This document shows, piece after piece, positions 1 through 7,671 of a DNA stretch of 46,761 nt. Below the pieces are notes generated by a model. The model was not told where the DNA came from. It did no database searches and saw only the letters and a program-made list of their open reading frames with translations. The stretch's first letter is position 1; every line of letters starts with the position of its first letter. The stretch is from Deltaproteobacteria bacterium. Lineage in GTDB: Bacteria; Myxococcota_A; Polyangia; Polyangiales; JADJMO01. Where the stretch lies: the NCBI GenBank assembly GCA_016182965.1, contig JACPFM010000034.1, forward strand, positions 1 to 46,761. Reading direction: 5' to 3'. The translations under genes and the position numbers were made by a program.

Positions 1-216
1 TCGCCGGCGCCCTCGCCGGCGCCTGCGCCGAGCCCGGTCGTCACCGCGCCGCCGCCTCCTCCCCCGCCGCCGCCGGCGACCACCGTCGCCCCGAAGCCGC
101 CGCCCCCTCCTCCGCCGCCGCCCGCGACGACCGCCGCGCCCAAGCCGCCGCCGCCGCCCCCGGCGCCGAAGCCGCCTGCGCCCAAGCCGCCGGTCGACGA
201 CAACCCCTATCAGTGA
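1..216 (+). CDS. C-terminal end of a Pro/Ala-rich protein (5' truncated)
   Basis: The frame is open from base 1 to TGA at 214-216 and encodes about 71 residues. It is almost entirely Pro, Ala, Lys and Thr, with runs of up to nine prolines separated by ATT and APK spacers, and it ends in VDDNPYQ. Only the tail is visible, so no domain can be named. Acidic DNPY-type endings after a Pro-rich stalk are common on myxobacterial secreted or kinase-associated proteins, but that is general knowledge and not proof here. The stop overlaps the convergent gene at 210-635 by 7 bp. Coding is supported by the open frame and by the in-frame PPP/ATT/APK periodicity. Confidence 0.6.
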   Translation, partial: SPAPSPAPAPSPVVTAPPPPPPPPPATTVAPKPPPPPPPPPATTAAPKPPPPPPAPKPPAPKPPVDDNPYQ

Positions 217-635
217 GCGGGCTCGGGCGCCGTCGCGGCGTCGAGCTCCGAGAGCAACGCGTCGACCCGCGCGCGATCCTCGTCGCGCGCGAGGAGCGGC
301 GCGGGCAGCAGTCGTGCGCCCGCGCGCGCGAGCGCCACGCGTAGCACCGAGAGATCCGAGAGCGGCAGGCGCGTCTCGCGCACGAGCGCGATCCGCGTGA
401 GGGCGTAGCGGAGCCGTATCTCGCCGGGAGCGCTGGCCGGGACCCTCTCGGCGGTCACGTCGCGCGCCGGACCGAACAGCCCGGTGATCTGCCGGACGAT
501 CCCACGGATGCGCGCCGCACGCTTACGCGCCTCGGCGGCCTCGGGCGTCGCGTGCAGCAGGAAATTGCGGTTTCGCGACGTCTCCGCCCGTCGGAGGACG
601 AGGGCGGCCGTCAGGACGTCTGCGCGGGCGGACAT
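210..635 (-). CDS. Small hypothetical protein (141 aa)
   Basis: Start chosen at the ATG at 635-633, preceded by a good GAGGAGA ribosome-binding site. The frame stays open upstream to about 740 but the extension looks non-coding. The protein (MSARADVLTAAL...) is Arg/Ala-rich and predicted to be helical, with no signal peptide or membrane segment. The middle (residues about 60-100) contains a possible beta-rich stretch, GEIRLRYALTRIALV. No family is recognised. It runs convergently into the Pro-rich gene (7-bp overlap) and is divergent from the lipoprotein at 725. GC3 bias and the Shine-Dalgarno support a real gene. Confidence 0.55.
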   Translation of the reverse strand: MSARADVLTAALVLRRAETSRNRNFLLHATPEAAEARKRAARIRGIVRQITGLFGPARDVTAERVPASAPGEIRLRYALTRIALVRETRLPLSDLSVLRVALARAGARLLPAPLLARDEDRARVDALLSELDAATAPEPAH

Positions 636-724
636 GGTCTCCTCACTCTTTCCTTTCTGGGGCGGATCGGGACGTCCGTCCAGCTTGCAGCGGCGGCGCG
701 GCCCAGGTACCAATCGAGCCTCCC

Positions 725-1516
725 ATGCGCCGCGCAGCACCCATCTTCGCGATCTCGTCGACCCTCGTCGTCGTTGGCATCAGCACGCTCGTCGGTGGCT
801 GTGGCGAGAAGCAGAAGTACAAGCCCGAGCCCGCTTACTCGGGCCCCAAGGCGAGCCTCCCCAAGGTCCCGCAGGTGCCGACGCCTGCGAGCTTCAAGGT
901 CGGCAGCTCTTGGACGGTCTACGGCCTGCAGCACCAGCTCAATCATCCGCGCCATCGCGCGGAGGTCGACGCCAAGCAGGCGATCATCGACGGCTACGTC
1001 GTGCAGCTCTATCGGCCGAAGGAGCCCGCCGGCAAGGAGGGCTGCATCTATCCGACCAAGAAGAGCCCGCCCACGGCGAAGGATCCGACGCCGAAGGGCG
1101 TCGACTGCTCGACGATCTTCCAGGGCCCGAACAAGGTCGAGCCGCCGCACTTCTGGATCGCCGACTCGAAGGACGAGAAGAACCCCGCCAAGATGATCAT
1201 GGTGATGGGTTACGCGTCCTCCTTCATCCAGCAGCACATGGCGCGCGATCAGTACAAGGGCAAGAAGCCCGAAGAGATCGCCGCGATGAAGGACGACGAC
1301 AAGTACCTCGACAACAACTACTCGGCGACGATCACCATCCTCGGCGAGCCCAAGATCGGCTCGAAGGTCACGGTGAGCGGCCAGTTCGGCGCGCACTACG
1401 AAGAGGGCCAGGGCGGCCGCGCCACCTCCCCGTACGGCATCGTCGACGTGACGTCGCACAAGAAGGGGAAGATTGATTACAAGGAAGGCGGCGAGGAGAT
1501 CCCCGAGCTGAAGTAG
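725..1516 (+). CDS. Putative lipoprotein (263 aa), unknown function
   Basis: The N-terminus is a lipoprotein signal peptide: basic MRRAA, a hydrophobic core, then the lipobox LVGGC with Cys at about residue 26, followed by a Lys/Pro-rich linker. The mature part (about 230 aa) has many Lys and Asp and no recognised domain. A stretch near residues 195-225 (SATITILGEPKIGSKVTVSGQF) reads like an OB-fold or beta-barrel strand pair, which is speculative. It is probably anchored in the envelope facing the periplasm. The TAG stop at 1514-1516 is followed at once by AGTCTTC and AGTCGTC heptamers (separate entry). No clear ribosome-binding site is visible before the ATG. Confidence 0.75.
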   Translation: MRRAAPIFAISSTLVVVGISTLVGGCGEKQKYKPEPAYSGPKASLPKVPQVPTPASFKVGSSWTVYGLQHQLNHPRHRAEVDAKQAIIDGYVVQLYRPKEPAGKEGCIYPTKKSPPTAKDPTPKGVDCSTIFQGPNKVEPPHFWIADSKDEKNPAKMIMVMGYASSFIQQHMARDQYKGKKPEEIAAMKDDDKYLDNNYSATITILGEPKIGSKVTVSGQFGAHYEEGQGGRATSPYGIVDVTSHKKGKIDYKEGGEEIPELK

Positions 1517-1546
1517 AGTCTTCAGTCGTCAGTCGTCAGTCGTCAG
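1517..1546 (+). repeat. AGTCGTC tandem heptamers at a gene 3' end
   Basis: Starting at the base after the lipoprotein stop codon are AGTCTTC (1517-1523), three perfect AGTCGTC units (1524-1544) and a trailing AG. The unit reads AGTCGTC in the sense direction of the gene that has just ended, as it also does after dnaJ, after the gene at 36004 and after purB. Confidence 0.9.
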
Positions 1547-1591
1547 CCTCGGATGGAGCCCGCGCGATCTCGCGGGCTTCGTCGTTTTGTA

Positions 1592-1692
1592 CGAACCCGA
1601 ACCCGAACCCGAACGCGAACGCGGAAGCGAACGCGAACGCGAACGCGTTAGCGAACGCGAACGCGAAAGAGGAAGCGAACGCGGAAGCGAAT
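1592..1692. repeat. Degenerate hexamer tract (CGAACS / GCGAAC)
   Basis: About 100 bp of imperfect hexamers: CGAACC units first, then GCGAAC, with GGAAGC, GTTAGC and GAAAGA variants. It lies between the AGTCGTC and CTCTAGA tracts in non-coding DNA. The variants suggest slippage followed by point mutation. No function can be read from it. Confidence 0.85.
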
Positions 1693-1716
1693 GCAAGAGC
1701 GTCGGGGACGCCTGAA

Positions 1717-1744
1717 CTCTAGACTCTAGACTCTAGACTCTAGA
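1717..1744 (-). repeat. CTCTAGA tandem heptamers downstream of the Uma2 gene
   Basis: Four perfect 7-bp units (CTCTAGA on the plus strand, TCTAGAG on the minus strand) end 4 bp before the stop codon of the minus-strand Uma2 gene. They are therefore in its immediate 3' untranslated region. The same family recurs at 2443-2477. Confidence 0.9.
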
Positions 1745-1748
1745 CTTC

Positions 1749-2360
1749 TCACTCGGAGCGGAGAGCGTCTCGATAGGCACGCACGAGCGCAGTCTGATCG
1801 CGTTCGCCGAGGCCGCGGCTGACGAACGATGCGAGCTGCGCGAGATCGAGATCCGGAAGCAGCGCGCTCGTCGAGTGGCGCTCATAACGCTCGCCCACGA
1901 GCGCATACACGGCGATGGCGCCATCCTCCCAGAACCAGACCTCGCGCACCCCGAGCCCGGCGTAGACATCGAGCTTGTCGATCCCGCCGTGCGTGTGGAC
2001 CACTTCGATCGCGAGGTCGGGAAAATCTCGATCGGGGCCGAGCATGTAGCATTCATCGGGCTCGAGACCGCGCTCGGCCTCTCGCTTGCGGAACGTCGCC
2101 GAGCCCTCGCCCTCGAGCGTGCGGCCTCGCTCGACCGCCCACATCTCCAACAGCCGCGCGAGCAGCTTCTTGATGCGCTCATGGAGCCGCGAGGTCGTCA
2201 TGATCTCGAGCGTTCCCTTCAGATAGGTCAGCCGCAGCGAGGGGTAATCGTCGCCGAGCGCCGCGAGCAGGGCCTCGTACCTCGCCCACGAGACGCCGCG
2301 GAGCACGACGCGACCCTCCGGGGGCCACATCGACGAGCTCGTCTCCATCGCGGTCGCCAT
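1749..2360 (-). CDS. Uma2-family (DUF820) putative endonuclease-fold protein
   Basis: A 203-aa protein of the usual Uma2 length. The N-terminal GVSWARYEALLAAL helix and YLKGTLEIM strand are followed by the helical HERIKKLLARLLEMWAVE segment. The PD-(D/E)xK-like core then appears as ECYMLG and FPDLAIEVVHTHGGIDKLDVYAGLGVREVWFW, with acidic residues in PDLAIEV and a Lys in DKLDVY. The family is abundant in cyanobacteria and myxobacteria and is annotated as a restriction-endonuclease-like fold; its biological role is not established. The start is uncertain: ATG at 2360 or 12 bp further in at 2348, neither with a strong ribosome-binding site. The gene is flanked on both sides by heptamer repeats, which suggests an inserted cassette, though no transposase is present. 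Confidence 0.85.
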   Translation of the reverse strand: MATAMETSSSMWPPEGRVVLRGVSWARYEALLAALGDDYPSLRLTYLKGTLEIMTTSRLHERIKKLLARLLEMWAVERGRTLEGEGSATFRKREAERGLEPDECYMLGPDRDFPDLAIEVVHTHGGIDKLDVYAGLGVREVWFWEDGAIAVYALVGERYERHSTSALLPDLDLAQLASFVSRGLGERDQTALVRAYRDALRSE

Positions 2361-2442
2361 GGCCTGGAGCGTAGCACGCGGCCTGATCCCGCCGTTCCGC
2401 TCGCGGCCCCGAAGCGCCCGCGCACACGCGACAGCAGCGCGA

Positions 2443-2477
2443 CTCTAGACTCTAGACTCTAGACTCTAGACCCTAGA
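2443..2477 (-). repeat. CTCTAGA tandem heptamers (second array)
   Basis: Four perfect CTCTAGA units (2443-2470) plus one CCCTAGA (2471-2477), between the Uma2 start and the dnaJ 3' end. Relative to dnaJ they lie beyond the AGTCGTC array, in the same minus-sense orientation (TCTAGAG) as the array after Uma2. Confidence 0.9.
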
Positions 2478-2483
2478 TCCGCT

Positions 2484-2518
2484 GACGACTGACGACTGAC
2501 GACTGACGACTGACGACC
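2484..2518 (-). repeat. AGTCGTC tandem heptamers at the dnaJ 3' end
   Basis: The plus strand shows four GACGACT units and one GACGACC. On the minus strand, the sense of dnaJ, this reads GGTCGTC followed by four AGTCGTC, starting 2 bp after the TAG stop. The same unit and orientation rule holds at 1517-1546. Confidence 0.9.
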
Positions 2519-2520
2519 GA

Positions 2521-3624
2521 CTATCCGAAAAGGTCCCGAAGCTTCTCCATGAACGACCGCTGCTGCGGCATCACGTCCTGGCCGAGCTCCCTCGCCAGCT
2601 CCTCGAGCAGCTCCCGCTGGCGCGTCGTCAGCTTCTCGGGGACCTCGAGGCTCACCTCGACGCGCTGATCGCCGCGGCCGCCGTTGCGCTTGGGGATGCC
2701 CTTGCCCTTGAGGCGCAGCACCGCGCCGGGCTGCGTGCCGGCGGGGACGCGGACCTTCGCCTTGCCCTCGAGCGTGGGCACCTCGACCTCGCCGCCGAGC
2801 GCCGCGGTCGGGAACGAGATGGGCACGGCGCACACCACGTCGTCGCGCAAGCGGCGGAAGAACGGGTGCTCCTCGACCTTGAACACCAGCTCGAGATCGC
2901 CCGCTGCCTTGCCGGCGCGGGTGACGTTGCCGGCGCCGCTCACCAGCGTGGTGGCGCCTTCTTCGATGCCGGGCGGCACCGACACGTCGAGCGTGTTCTC
3001 GGCGGCGACGATGCCGACGCCGCGGCACGTGTCGCACGGATCGTTCACCACGTGCCCGCGCCCGTTGCAGTGGGCGCACGGCCGCTCGGCGACGAAGCCG
3101 AGGAGGCCCTGGGTGAAGCGCACGCGGCCGCGACCGCCGCACGCCGAGCAGGTCTCCGGCCTCGTCCCCGGACGCGCGCCGGAGCCGTGGCACGTACCGC
3201 ACGAGATCGCCCGGTCGTAGGTGATCTTGCGGGTGCAGCCGAAGGCGGCCTCGTGGAACGAGAGGACGATCTCCTTGCGCAGATCGCCGCGCGAGCCCTT
3301 CTGGAAGCCGAACGCGCCGAAGAGCGAGCCGAGGAGATCTTCGATGCTGCTCGCGTCGACGCCGAAACCGCCGGGGAACCCGCCCGGGAAGCCGCCGTCG
3401 GCCGCCGCGGCGCCGAAGCGATCGTAGGTCGCGCGCTTCTGCGGATCGGAGAGGATCTGGTAGGCGGCGTTGATCTTCTTGAAGCGCTCGGGCGCGTGCG
3501 GATCGTCGGGGTTCTTGTCGGGGTGGTGCTGCGCCGCGAGCTTGCGGAACGCCGATTTGATCTCGTCCTGCGAGGCGTCGCGGCGCACGCCGAGGACCTC
3601 GTACGGATCGGGGAGCTGACTCAC
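2521..3624 (-). CDS. dnaJ: Chaperone DnaJ (Hsp40, type I)
   Basis: A 367-aa co-chaperone that delivers unfolded clients to DnaK and stimulates its ATPase. Residues 5-70 form the J domain (DPYEVLGV... with HPDKNPD containing the HPD motif). A Gly/Phe-rich linker follows ([12 protein letters not shown]). The zinc-binding region has four CxxCxGxG-type motifs ([32 protein letters not shown]). The C-terminal client-binding beta domains end at DLFG. Start is GTG at 3624-3622 (MSQLPDPYE); ATG is absent there and GGTGGGA is a weak ribosome-binding site. It is the last gene of the minus-strand run from 8332 and lies 37 bp after the glycosidase. No dnaK or grpE is nearby. Confidence 0.97.
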   Translation of the reverse strand: MSQLPDPYEVLGVRRDASQDEIKSAFRKLAAQHHPDKNPDDPHAPERFKKINAAYQILSDPQKRATYDRFGAAAADGGFPGGFPGGFGVDASSIEDLLGSLFGAFGFQKGSRGDLRKEIVLSFHEAAFGCTRKITYDRAISCGTCHGSGARPGTRPETCSACGGRGRVRFTQGLLGFVAERPCAHCNGRGHVVNDPCDTCRGVGIVAAENTLDVSVPPGIEEGATTLVSGAGNVTRAGKAAGDLELVFKVEEHPFFRRLRDDVVCAVPISFPTAALGGEVEVPTLEGKAKVRVPAGTQPGAVLRLKGKGIPKRNGGRGDQRVEVSLEVPEKLTTRQRELLEELARELGQDVMPQQRSFMEKLRDLFG

Positions 3625-3661
3625 GGTCCCACCGGACAGGCGAGCACGAGCGCAGGGCGCG

Positions 3662-4993
3662 TCATGGGCGGGGAGGATAAGTCCCGGGTCGCACGTCCGC
3701 CACCCAAGGTGCGACCTTCGGGAAGGACCACGACAGTCCGGGCGCGCCGAACGCGGCGAGGCCGAGCACCGTCCAGGCGGGCTGCCAGGCGTCGGCCGAG
3801 AACCGGCTGGCGAAAACCTCGCGGACGGTCAGCTCGGCGAGCTTGCCGCGCACCGGGAAGCCCCAGGCCGCCTCCTGGGACACGTCGTCCGCATCGGCGA
3901 ACTGCCGCCACACGAAGAACCCGGCGAACCCCGGCTCGTCGATGACGCCGGCGAGGATCGCGCGGTAGGCGTCGGCTTGGGCGTCCTCGTCGACCTTCAC
4001 GCCCTTCATGGTGTCGGGCCACTCCCACGGGCGCACCGCCGGATCGGGCCGCGTGGTGTAGCCGACCTCGCTGAACATCACCGGCTTGCCCCAGGCATCG
4101 GCCAGCGCCTGCACCTTCGCGCCGACGCGCGTGCCGCCGGCGAGCAGCTCGTCGCGCCCGGCGCCGGCCTTGTCGGCGAGCGGGTAGAACGCGTTGATCC
4201 CGACGACGTCGATCTCGCGCAGCAGGACCACGTCGTCGACGTCGTCCCAGTTGGCGCTGTAGGTGAGGATGCCGGGGTAGCGGGCGCGCACGTCGCGCAC
4301 CAGCGCGCGGCCCTCCTCGGTCGCGCGCGCGCTGGTCAGCCACGAGCGGAGCTCGACGCCGACCGACAGCACCTCGACGTCGTGCGCGCGCGCGACGTCG
4401 GCCCACGCGAGCACGAAGCGACGGTACGAGGCGGCGAACGCGCGCATCGCCGCGTCGGTGGCGCGCCCGCGGAAGTCGTAGCCGCCGTCGGTGCGCTTGA
4501 CGTCGGGCGGCGCGCCCGGCTCGATCTCGCCGCGCCAGCCGCCGGCCTCGACCCACAGGTGCGGGACCAGCATCACGCGCAGCCCGCGCGCGTGCGCTTG
4601 ATCGATCGCCTTGCCGACGGCCTCGACGTTGCCCTCGAAGGGCGTCTCGAAGGCGAGATCGATCGCCGTCGTGCGCGTCGACCACATGCGGCCGAAGGGC
4701 GTGAAGGCGACCCACGTCGCCCCGAGATCGATCGTCGCGTCGAGCGAACGCCCGCACGCGGCGCTCCCGTAGCCGACGCCCGGATGCAGCGCGTTCTCGA
4801 TCGGGCCGATGGTCATCCCGCGGATCGCCGGCAGCCCCGCGTCGCGCCAGCCGGTCGGGCGGGGCGCCGGGCGGGGAAGCGGCGGCAGCGGGCTCACGCC
4901 GCCGAACGGCAACGCGGCCGCGGCGACCCCAGGCATCGCGATGACCGTCGCGATCGCGATCGCGAGCATCGCCGCGACGGCGTGGTGCCTCAC
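3662..4993 (-). CDS. Secreted GH113-like glycoside hydrolase (443 aa)
   Basis: A TIM-barrel glycosidase resembling family GH113 (beta-mannanase-type, clan GH-A). With the GTG start at 4993 it has a signal peptide ([20 protein letters not shown], cleavage near GVAAA). Barrel strands are recognisable: [57 protein letters not shown] and GFFVWRQF. The clan GH-A acid/base and nucleophile are probably Glu214 (VGVEL) and Glu309 (SEVGY). The substrate is not determined from sequence; family members cut mannan or related beta-glycans. The start codon overlaps the HAD stop in GTGA, implying translational coupling, so the pair may process a sugar together. An ATG at 4969 is the alternative start but would shorten the signal peptide. 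Confidence 0.85.
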   Translation of the reverse strand: MRHHAVAAMLAIAIATVIAMPGVAAAALPFGGVSPLPPLPRPAPRPTGWRDAGLPAIRGMTIGPIENALHPGVGYGSAACGRSLDATIDLGATWVAFTPFGRMWSTRTTAIDLAFETPFEGNVEAVGKAIDQAHARGLRVMLVPHLWVEAGGWRGEIEPGAPPDVKRTDGGYDFRGRATDAAMRAFAASYRRFVLAWADVARAHDVEVLSVGVELRSWLTSARATEEGRALVRDVRARYPGILTYSANWDDVDDVVLLREIDVVGINAFYPLADKAGAGRDELLAGGTRVGAKVQALADAWGKPVMFSEVGYTTRPDPAVRPWEWPDTMKGVKVDEDAQADAYRAILAGVIDEPGFAGFFVWRQFADADDVSQEAAWGFPVRGKLAELTVREVFASRFSADAWQPAWTVLGLAAFGAPGLSWSFPKVAPWVADVRPGTYPPRP

Positions 4994-5673
4994 GCGCCTC
5001 CGCGCGCCGCGTCGAGGCGCGCCGCCTCGAGCCGCTCGACGTCGAGCTCGCGCACGTGGCTCGCGACGTCGCGCGCGCCGGCCTCGCGGAGGGCGGAGGC
5101 GGCGTAGGAGTGCGCCACCGCGACCACCGCGCACCCGGCGGCGCAGCCGGCGCGCACGCCGCCGATGGAGTCCTCGATCACGACCGCGTCGCGCTGCGAC
5201 GCGCCGAGGCGACGGAGCGCCTCGAGGTAGCCGGCGGGATCGGGCTTGCACGCGGTGACGTCCTCGGCGGCGACGATGGTGGTCACCGCGTCGGCCGCGC
5301 CGCCGCGCCGCAGCGCAAAGTCGATCTCGACGCGCAGGGCGCCCGAGACGATGCCCACGGCGCCGCGCGCCGCGCACGCGCGCACGAGCTCGAAGCCGCC
5401 GGGGAACAGGACCAGATCGCGCTCGACCGCGCGCATGTACACCGGCAGCTTCTCGGCGACGCACTCGGCCACCAGCGCGTCGTCGTGCGGCTTGCCGGCG
5501 TCGCGCAGCATGCTGCGGAAGCCGGTCGCGTCGTCGAAGGCGAAGTACTTCTCGAGGTACGTCGGCTCGTCGAGCGAGACGCCGCGCCGCTCGAGGACCT
5601 CACGGAACGCGGCGAAGTGCACGCGCTCGTCGTCGACCAGGACGCCGTTGAAATCGAAGAGGTAGACGGTCAC
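4990..5673 (-). CDS. HAD-superfamily hydrolase (sugar-phosphatase/mutase-like)
   Basis: A HAD subfamily IA protein of about 227 aa. Motif I is YLFDFNGVLVDD (nucleophile Asp7), motif II is GIVSGAL (Ser), motif III is the Lys in ACKPDPAGY and motif IV is VIEDSIGG. The cap is the helical segment after motif I. The second Asp of motif I, usually DxD, is Asn here (DFN), which may alter the phosphatase step. DFNG variants exist in the superfamily, so the protein may still be active. The start is placed at GTG 5673, which begins just before motif I; ATG at 5697 is possible and neither has a good ribosome-binding site. It is coupled to the downstream glycosidase by a 4-bp overlap. Substrate unknown. 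Confidence 0.85.
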   Translation of the reverse strand: MTVYLFDFNGVLVDDERVHFAAFREVLERRGVSLDEPTYLEKYFAFDDATGFRSMLRDAGKPHDDALVAECVAEKLPVYMRAVERDLVLFPGGFELVRACAARGAVGIVSGALRVEIDFALRRGGAADAVTTIVAAEDVTACKPDPAGYLEALRRLGASQRDAVVIEDSIGGVRAGCAAGCAVVAVAHSYAASALREAGARDVASHVRELDVERLEAARLDAARGGA

Positions 5674-5743
5674 CGCGCCCTGATGCGTGCCGCGCATGCG
5701 CGAGCGCCGCAAGCCTTCCCTGCGCGGCGGGTCCTGGAAGTTC

Positions 5744-6889
5744 TCAGTGCAAGGTGTGGTGCTTGCCGTCGTGCTCGACCTTCGGCACGCCCTTGCGCTC
5801 GACGATGTAGACGACGTGCCCGAGCCCGCGATCGGCGACCAGCAGCCGCGGCTCCGACTTTCGCTGCTCGACGACCGTCGGCGCGAGTTCCTCCTCGATG
5901 GGCGCGGCGCGTCGCTTTCGACGCCGCCGCACGATGACCGCGACCGCGAGGCCCCATCCGACGGCCGCGCTCACCGCGAGGGGACCGGTGACGTTGCGGG
6001 TGGCGACGTCGTCGCGCCACTTCTGCTCGAGCGTGCGCAGATCGGCCCCGTACGAGTCGCCGAGGGCGCGCTCGAACGCGTCGCCGCCGCGCGTCCGCGC
6101 AACCGCGGCGGCGAAGCGCGTGCCTCCCTGATCGCGCACGAGGAAGCGCACGAAATCGGCGCTCTGCGCCCACGCGATGCGCGCCGCCCGCGGCGCCTCG
6201 GGGAACTCGTCGAGCGACGAGAACGGCTGCAGCCCGCCGCGCACGTGCGCCGACCAGAGCATCTGCGCGCGCGAGAACCCGTGCTCTCCGCTCGCCTGCA
6301 CCGCGAAGCCCTCCTGCAGCCAACGCGGCAGCGGCCGGCCTGCGGCCGCGTCGAACAGCGCGACGTGCGCGAGCTGATGGTGGAACGCCTCGCCGAGCGC
6401 GCCGGGATCGCCCTCGACCGAGCGCGCGGAGAGCACGATCAGCGAGAGCGCGGGGTAGGTGGCGGCGGTGGTGTTGGCCGCGGGAGGCGCCTCGGACGGC
6501 GCGAGGACCAGCATCTCCTCGGGCGTGCGCGCGACGCGCAGCTCGACGTGCTCGAGCACGCTCTGACCGAGCATCGTCGCCAGCGAGGCGCGGGTCGCAT
6601 CGGCGGCGTGCACCACCTGGCGCACCGCCTCGAACGTCGACGGATGGTGCACGACGCGCAGCCAGCCGTGCATCTCGACGAGGAAGTCGGCGGGCGCGAC
6701 CGGCGCCTTGGTCGGCTGCGCCGCGGCTGCGCCCGCCTCGCCGCCCTTCTCGGGGGCAGGGGCCACGGGGAGATCGGCGCCCGGATCGTCGAGCGGCGCG
6801 TCGCCCGCGTGCGCGGAGCGCGCGTGCGTCGACGACGCCACGGCGCACGCCGCGACCAACGCAATCCGACGGAGCGAGGTCAACGCCAC
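5744..6889 (-). CDS. Peptidase-MA-like gluzincin homologue, membrane anchored, HQxxH
   Basis: A 381-aa envelope protein. It has a signal peptide (MALTSLRRIALVAACAVASS), an Ala/Pro-rich linker, a Peptidase_MA-like domain at about residues 70-300, one membrane helix (AVSAAVGWGLAVAVIV) followed by RRRRKRR, and a 60-residue cytoplasmic tail. The zinc motif is HQLAH (His171, His175), with the third ligand Glu193 in WLQEGFA. Active family members have HExxH, so the general-base Glu is Gln172 and proteolysis is unlikely; a zinc-binding or scaffold role is possible (inference). Start is GTG 6889, overlapping the upstream gene by 10 bp in an apparent operon from 8332. No clear Shine-Dalgarno is seen. 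Confidence 0.8.
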   Translation of the reverse strand: MALTSLRRIALVAACAVASSTHARSAHAGDAPLDDPGADLPVAPAPEKGGEAGAAAAQPTKAPVAPADFLVEMHGWLRVVHHPSTFEAVRQVVHAADATRASLATMLGQSVLEHVELRVARTPEEMLVLAPSEAPPAANTTAATYPALSLIVLSARSVEGDPGALGEAFHHQLAHVALFDAAAGRPLPRWLQEGFAVQASGEHGFSRAQMLWSAHVRGGLQPFSSLDEFPEAPRAARIAWAQSADFVRFLVRDQGGTRFAAAVARTRGGDAFERALGDSYGADLRTLEQKWRDDVATRNVTGPLAVSAAVGWGLAVAVIVRRRRKRRAAPIEEELAPTVVEQRKSEPRLLVADRGLGHVVYIVERKGVPKVEHDGKHHTLH

Positions 6890-7671
6890 TGGATGATCAC
6901 CGGCGAAGGTGCATCATCATTGCGCGTCAGCGCCCAGACGGCGACCCCCGCCGCCGCCGCTGCGCCGAGGGCGCCCCAGAACCACGGGTTCTGGAGGAAC
7001 GTTCCGCCCTTCTTCTCCGGAGGTTTCGCCGGATCGGGGGTGGGTGCGGGTGGGGGCGCGTAGCGGGTCCGGAGCACGCCGACCAGCGGCGCCCAGCCGG
7101 AGGCTTCGGAGCGGTGGCGCGTCGCGCCGACCTGATCGTCGGCGGCGTCCCACACGCGCACCTCGGGCGCGCCGCCCTCGCCGATCGAGACCAACGCGAC
7201 GGCGCGCGCGCCGGTGCGCCGCCCGATCTCCTTCAGGATCGCCCGCGAGGCGGCGTCGTCGCCTTTGACCTGCAGGCGCAGCTCCGCGAGCTCGCGCACG
7301 GTTGAATGCGCGCCCGGCGCGCCCTTTTCGGGCGTCTCGCCGGCGAGCGCGCGCGCCTCGGGGTCTCCGATCTTGGGGCGCAGCGAGGCGTCACCGTAGA
7401 CCGCCTGCGCGATCGGCCACGCGACCTCCGCCGGCGTGCCCGCGGTGGCGAGCACGACCACGCCCCGACGCGCCGACGGCGCCTCGGCCGAGGACGTCGC
7501 CGAGGCGCTGGAGAAGACGACGGGACCGGCCTTGGCCGATCCCGTCAGCATCGTGACCAGACAAGCGATCGCGAGCGCGATCGCGCGCGCGTCAGTCCCG
7601 CCGCCCCGAGAGGATGTGGAGCAGGAACAGGAACAGGTTGAGGAAGTCGAGGTAGAGGCTGATGGCGGCAT
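6880..7671 (-). CDS. Exported protein with C-terminal membrane helix, unknown
   Basis: The mature region contains a conserved-looking ISxGxG-like part (GARAVALVSIGEGGAPEVRVWDAADD, about residues 165-190), a Pro/Lys-rich stretch and a C-terminal membrane helix (FWGALGAAAAAGVAVWAL) followed by RNDD. A hydrophobic export segment (AIALAIACLVTML then SAKA) lies at residues 30-50. The only in-frame start that keeps it is the ATG at 7671, which overlaps the Bax-inhibitor gene by 80 bp; CTG at about 7556 and ATG at about 7550 would truncate the signal. The start is therefore unresolved. It sits between the BI-1 gene and the peptidase-like gene, overlapping both, which suggests one transcript and a shared envelope function. 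No known family recognised. Confidence 0.65.
   Translation of the reverse strand: MPPSASTSTSSTCSCSCSTSSRGGGTDARAIALAIACLVTMLTGSAKAGPVVFSSASATSSAEAPSARRGVVVLATAGTPAEVAWPIAQAVYGDASLRPKIGDPEARALAGETPEKGAPGAHSTVRELAELRLQVKGDDAASRAILKEIGRRTGARAVALVSIGEGGAPEVRVWDAADDQVGATRHRSEASGWAPLVGVLRTRYAPPPAPTPDPAKPPEKKGGTFLQNPWFWGALGAAAAAGVAVWALTRNDDAPSPVIIQWR

Noticed and set aside
1517..2518. CRISPR array
   Set aside because: Units are 7 bp without spacers and no cas genes are present.
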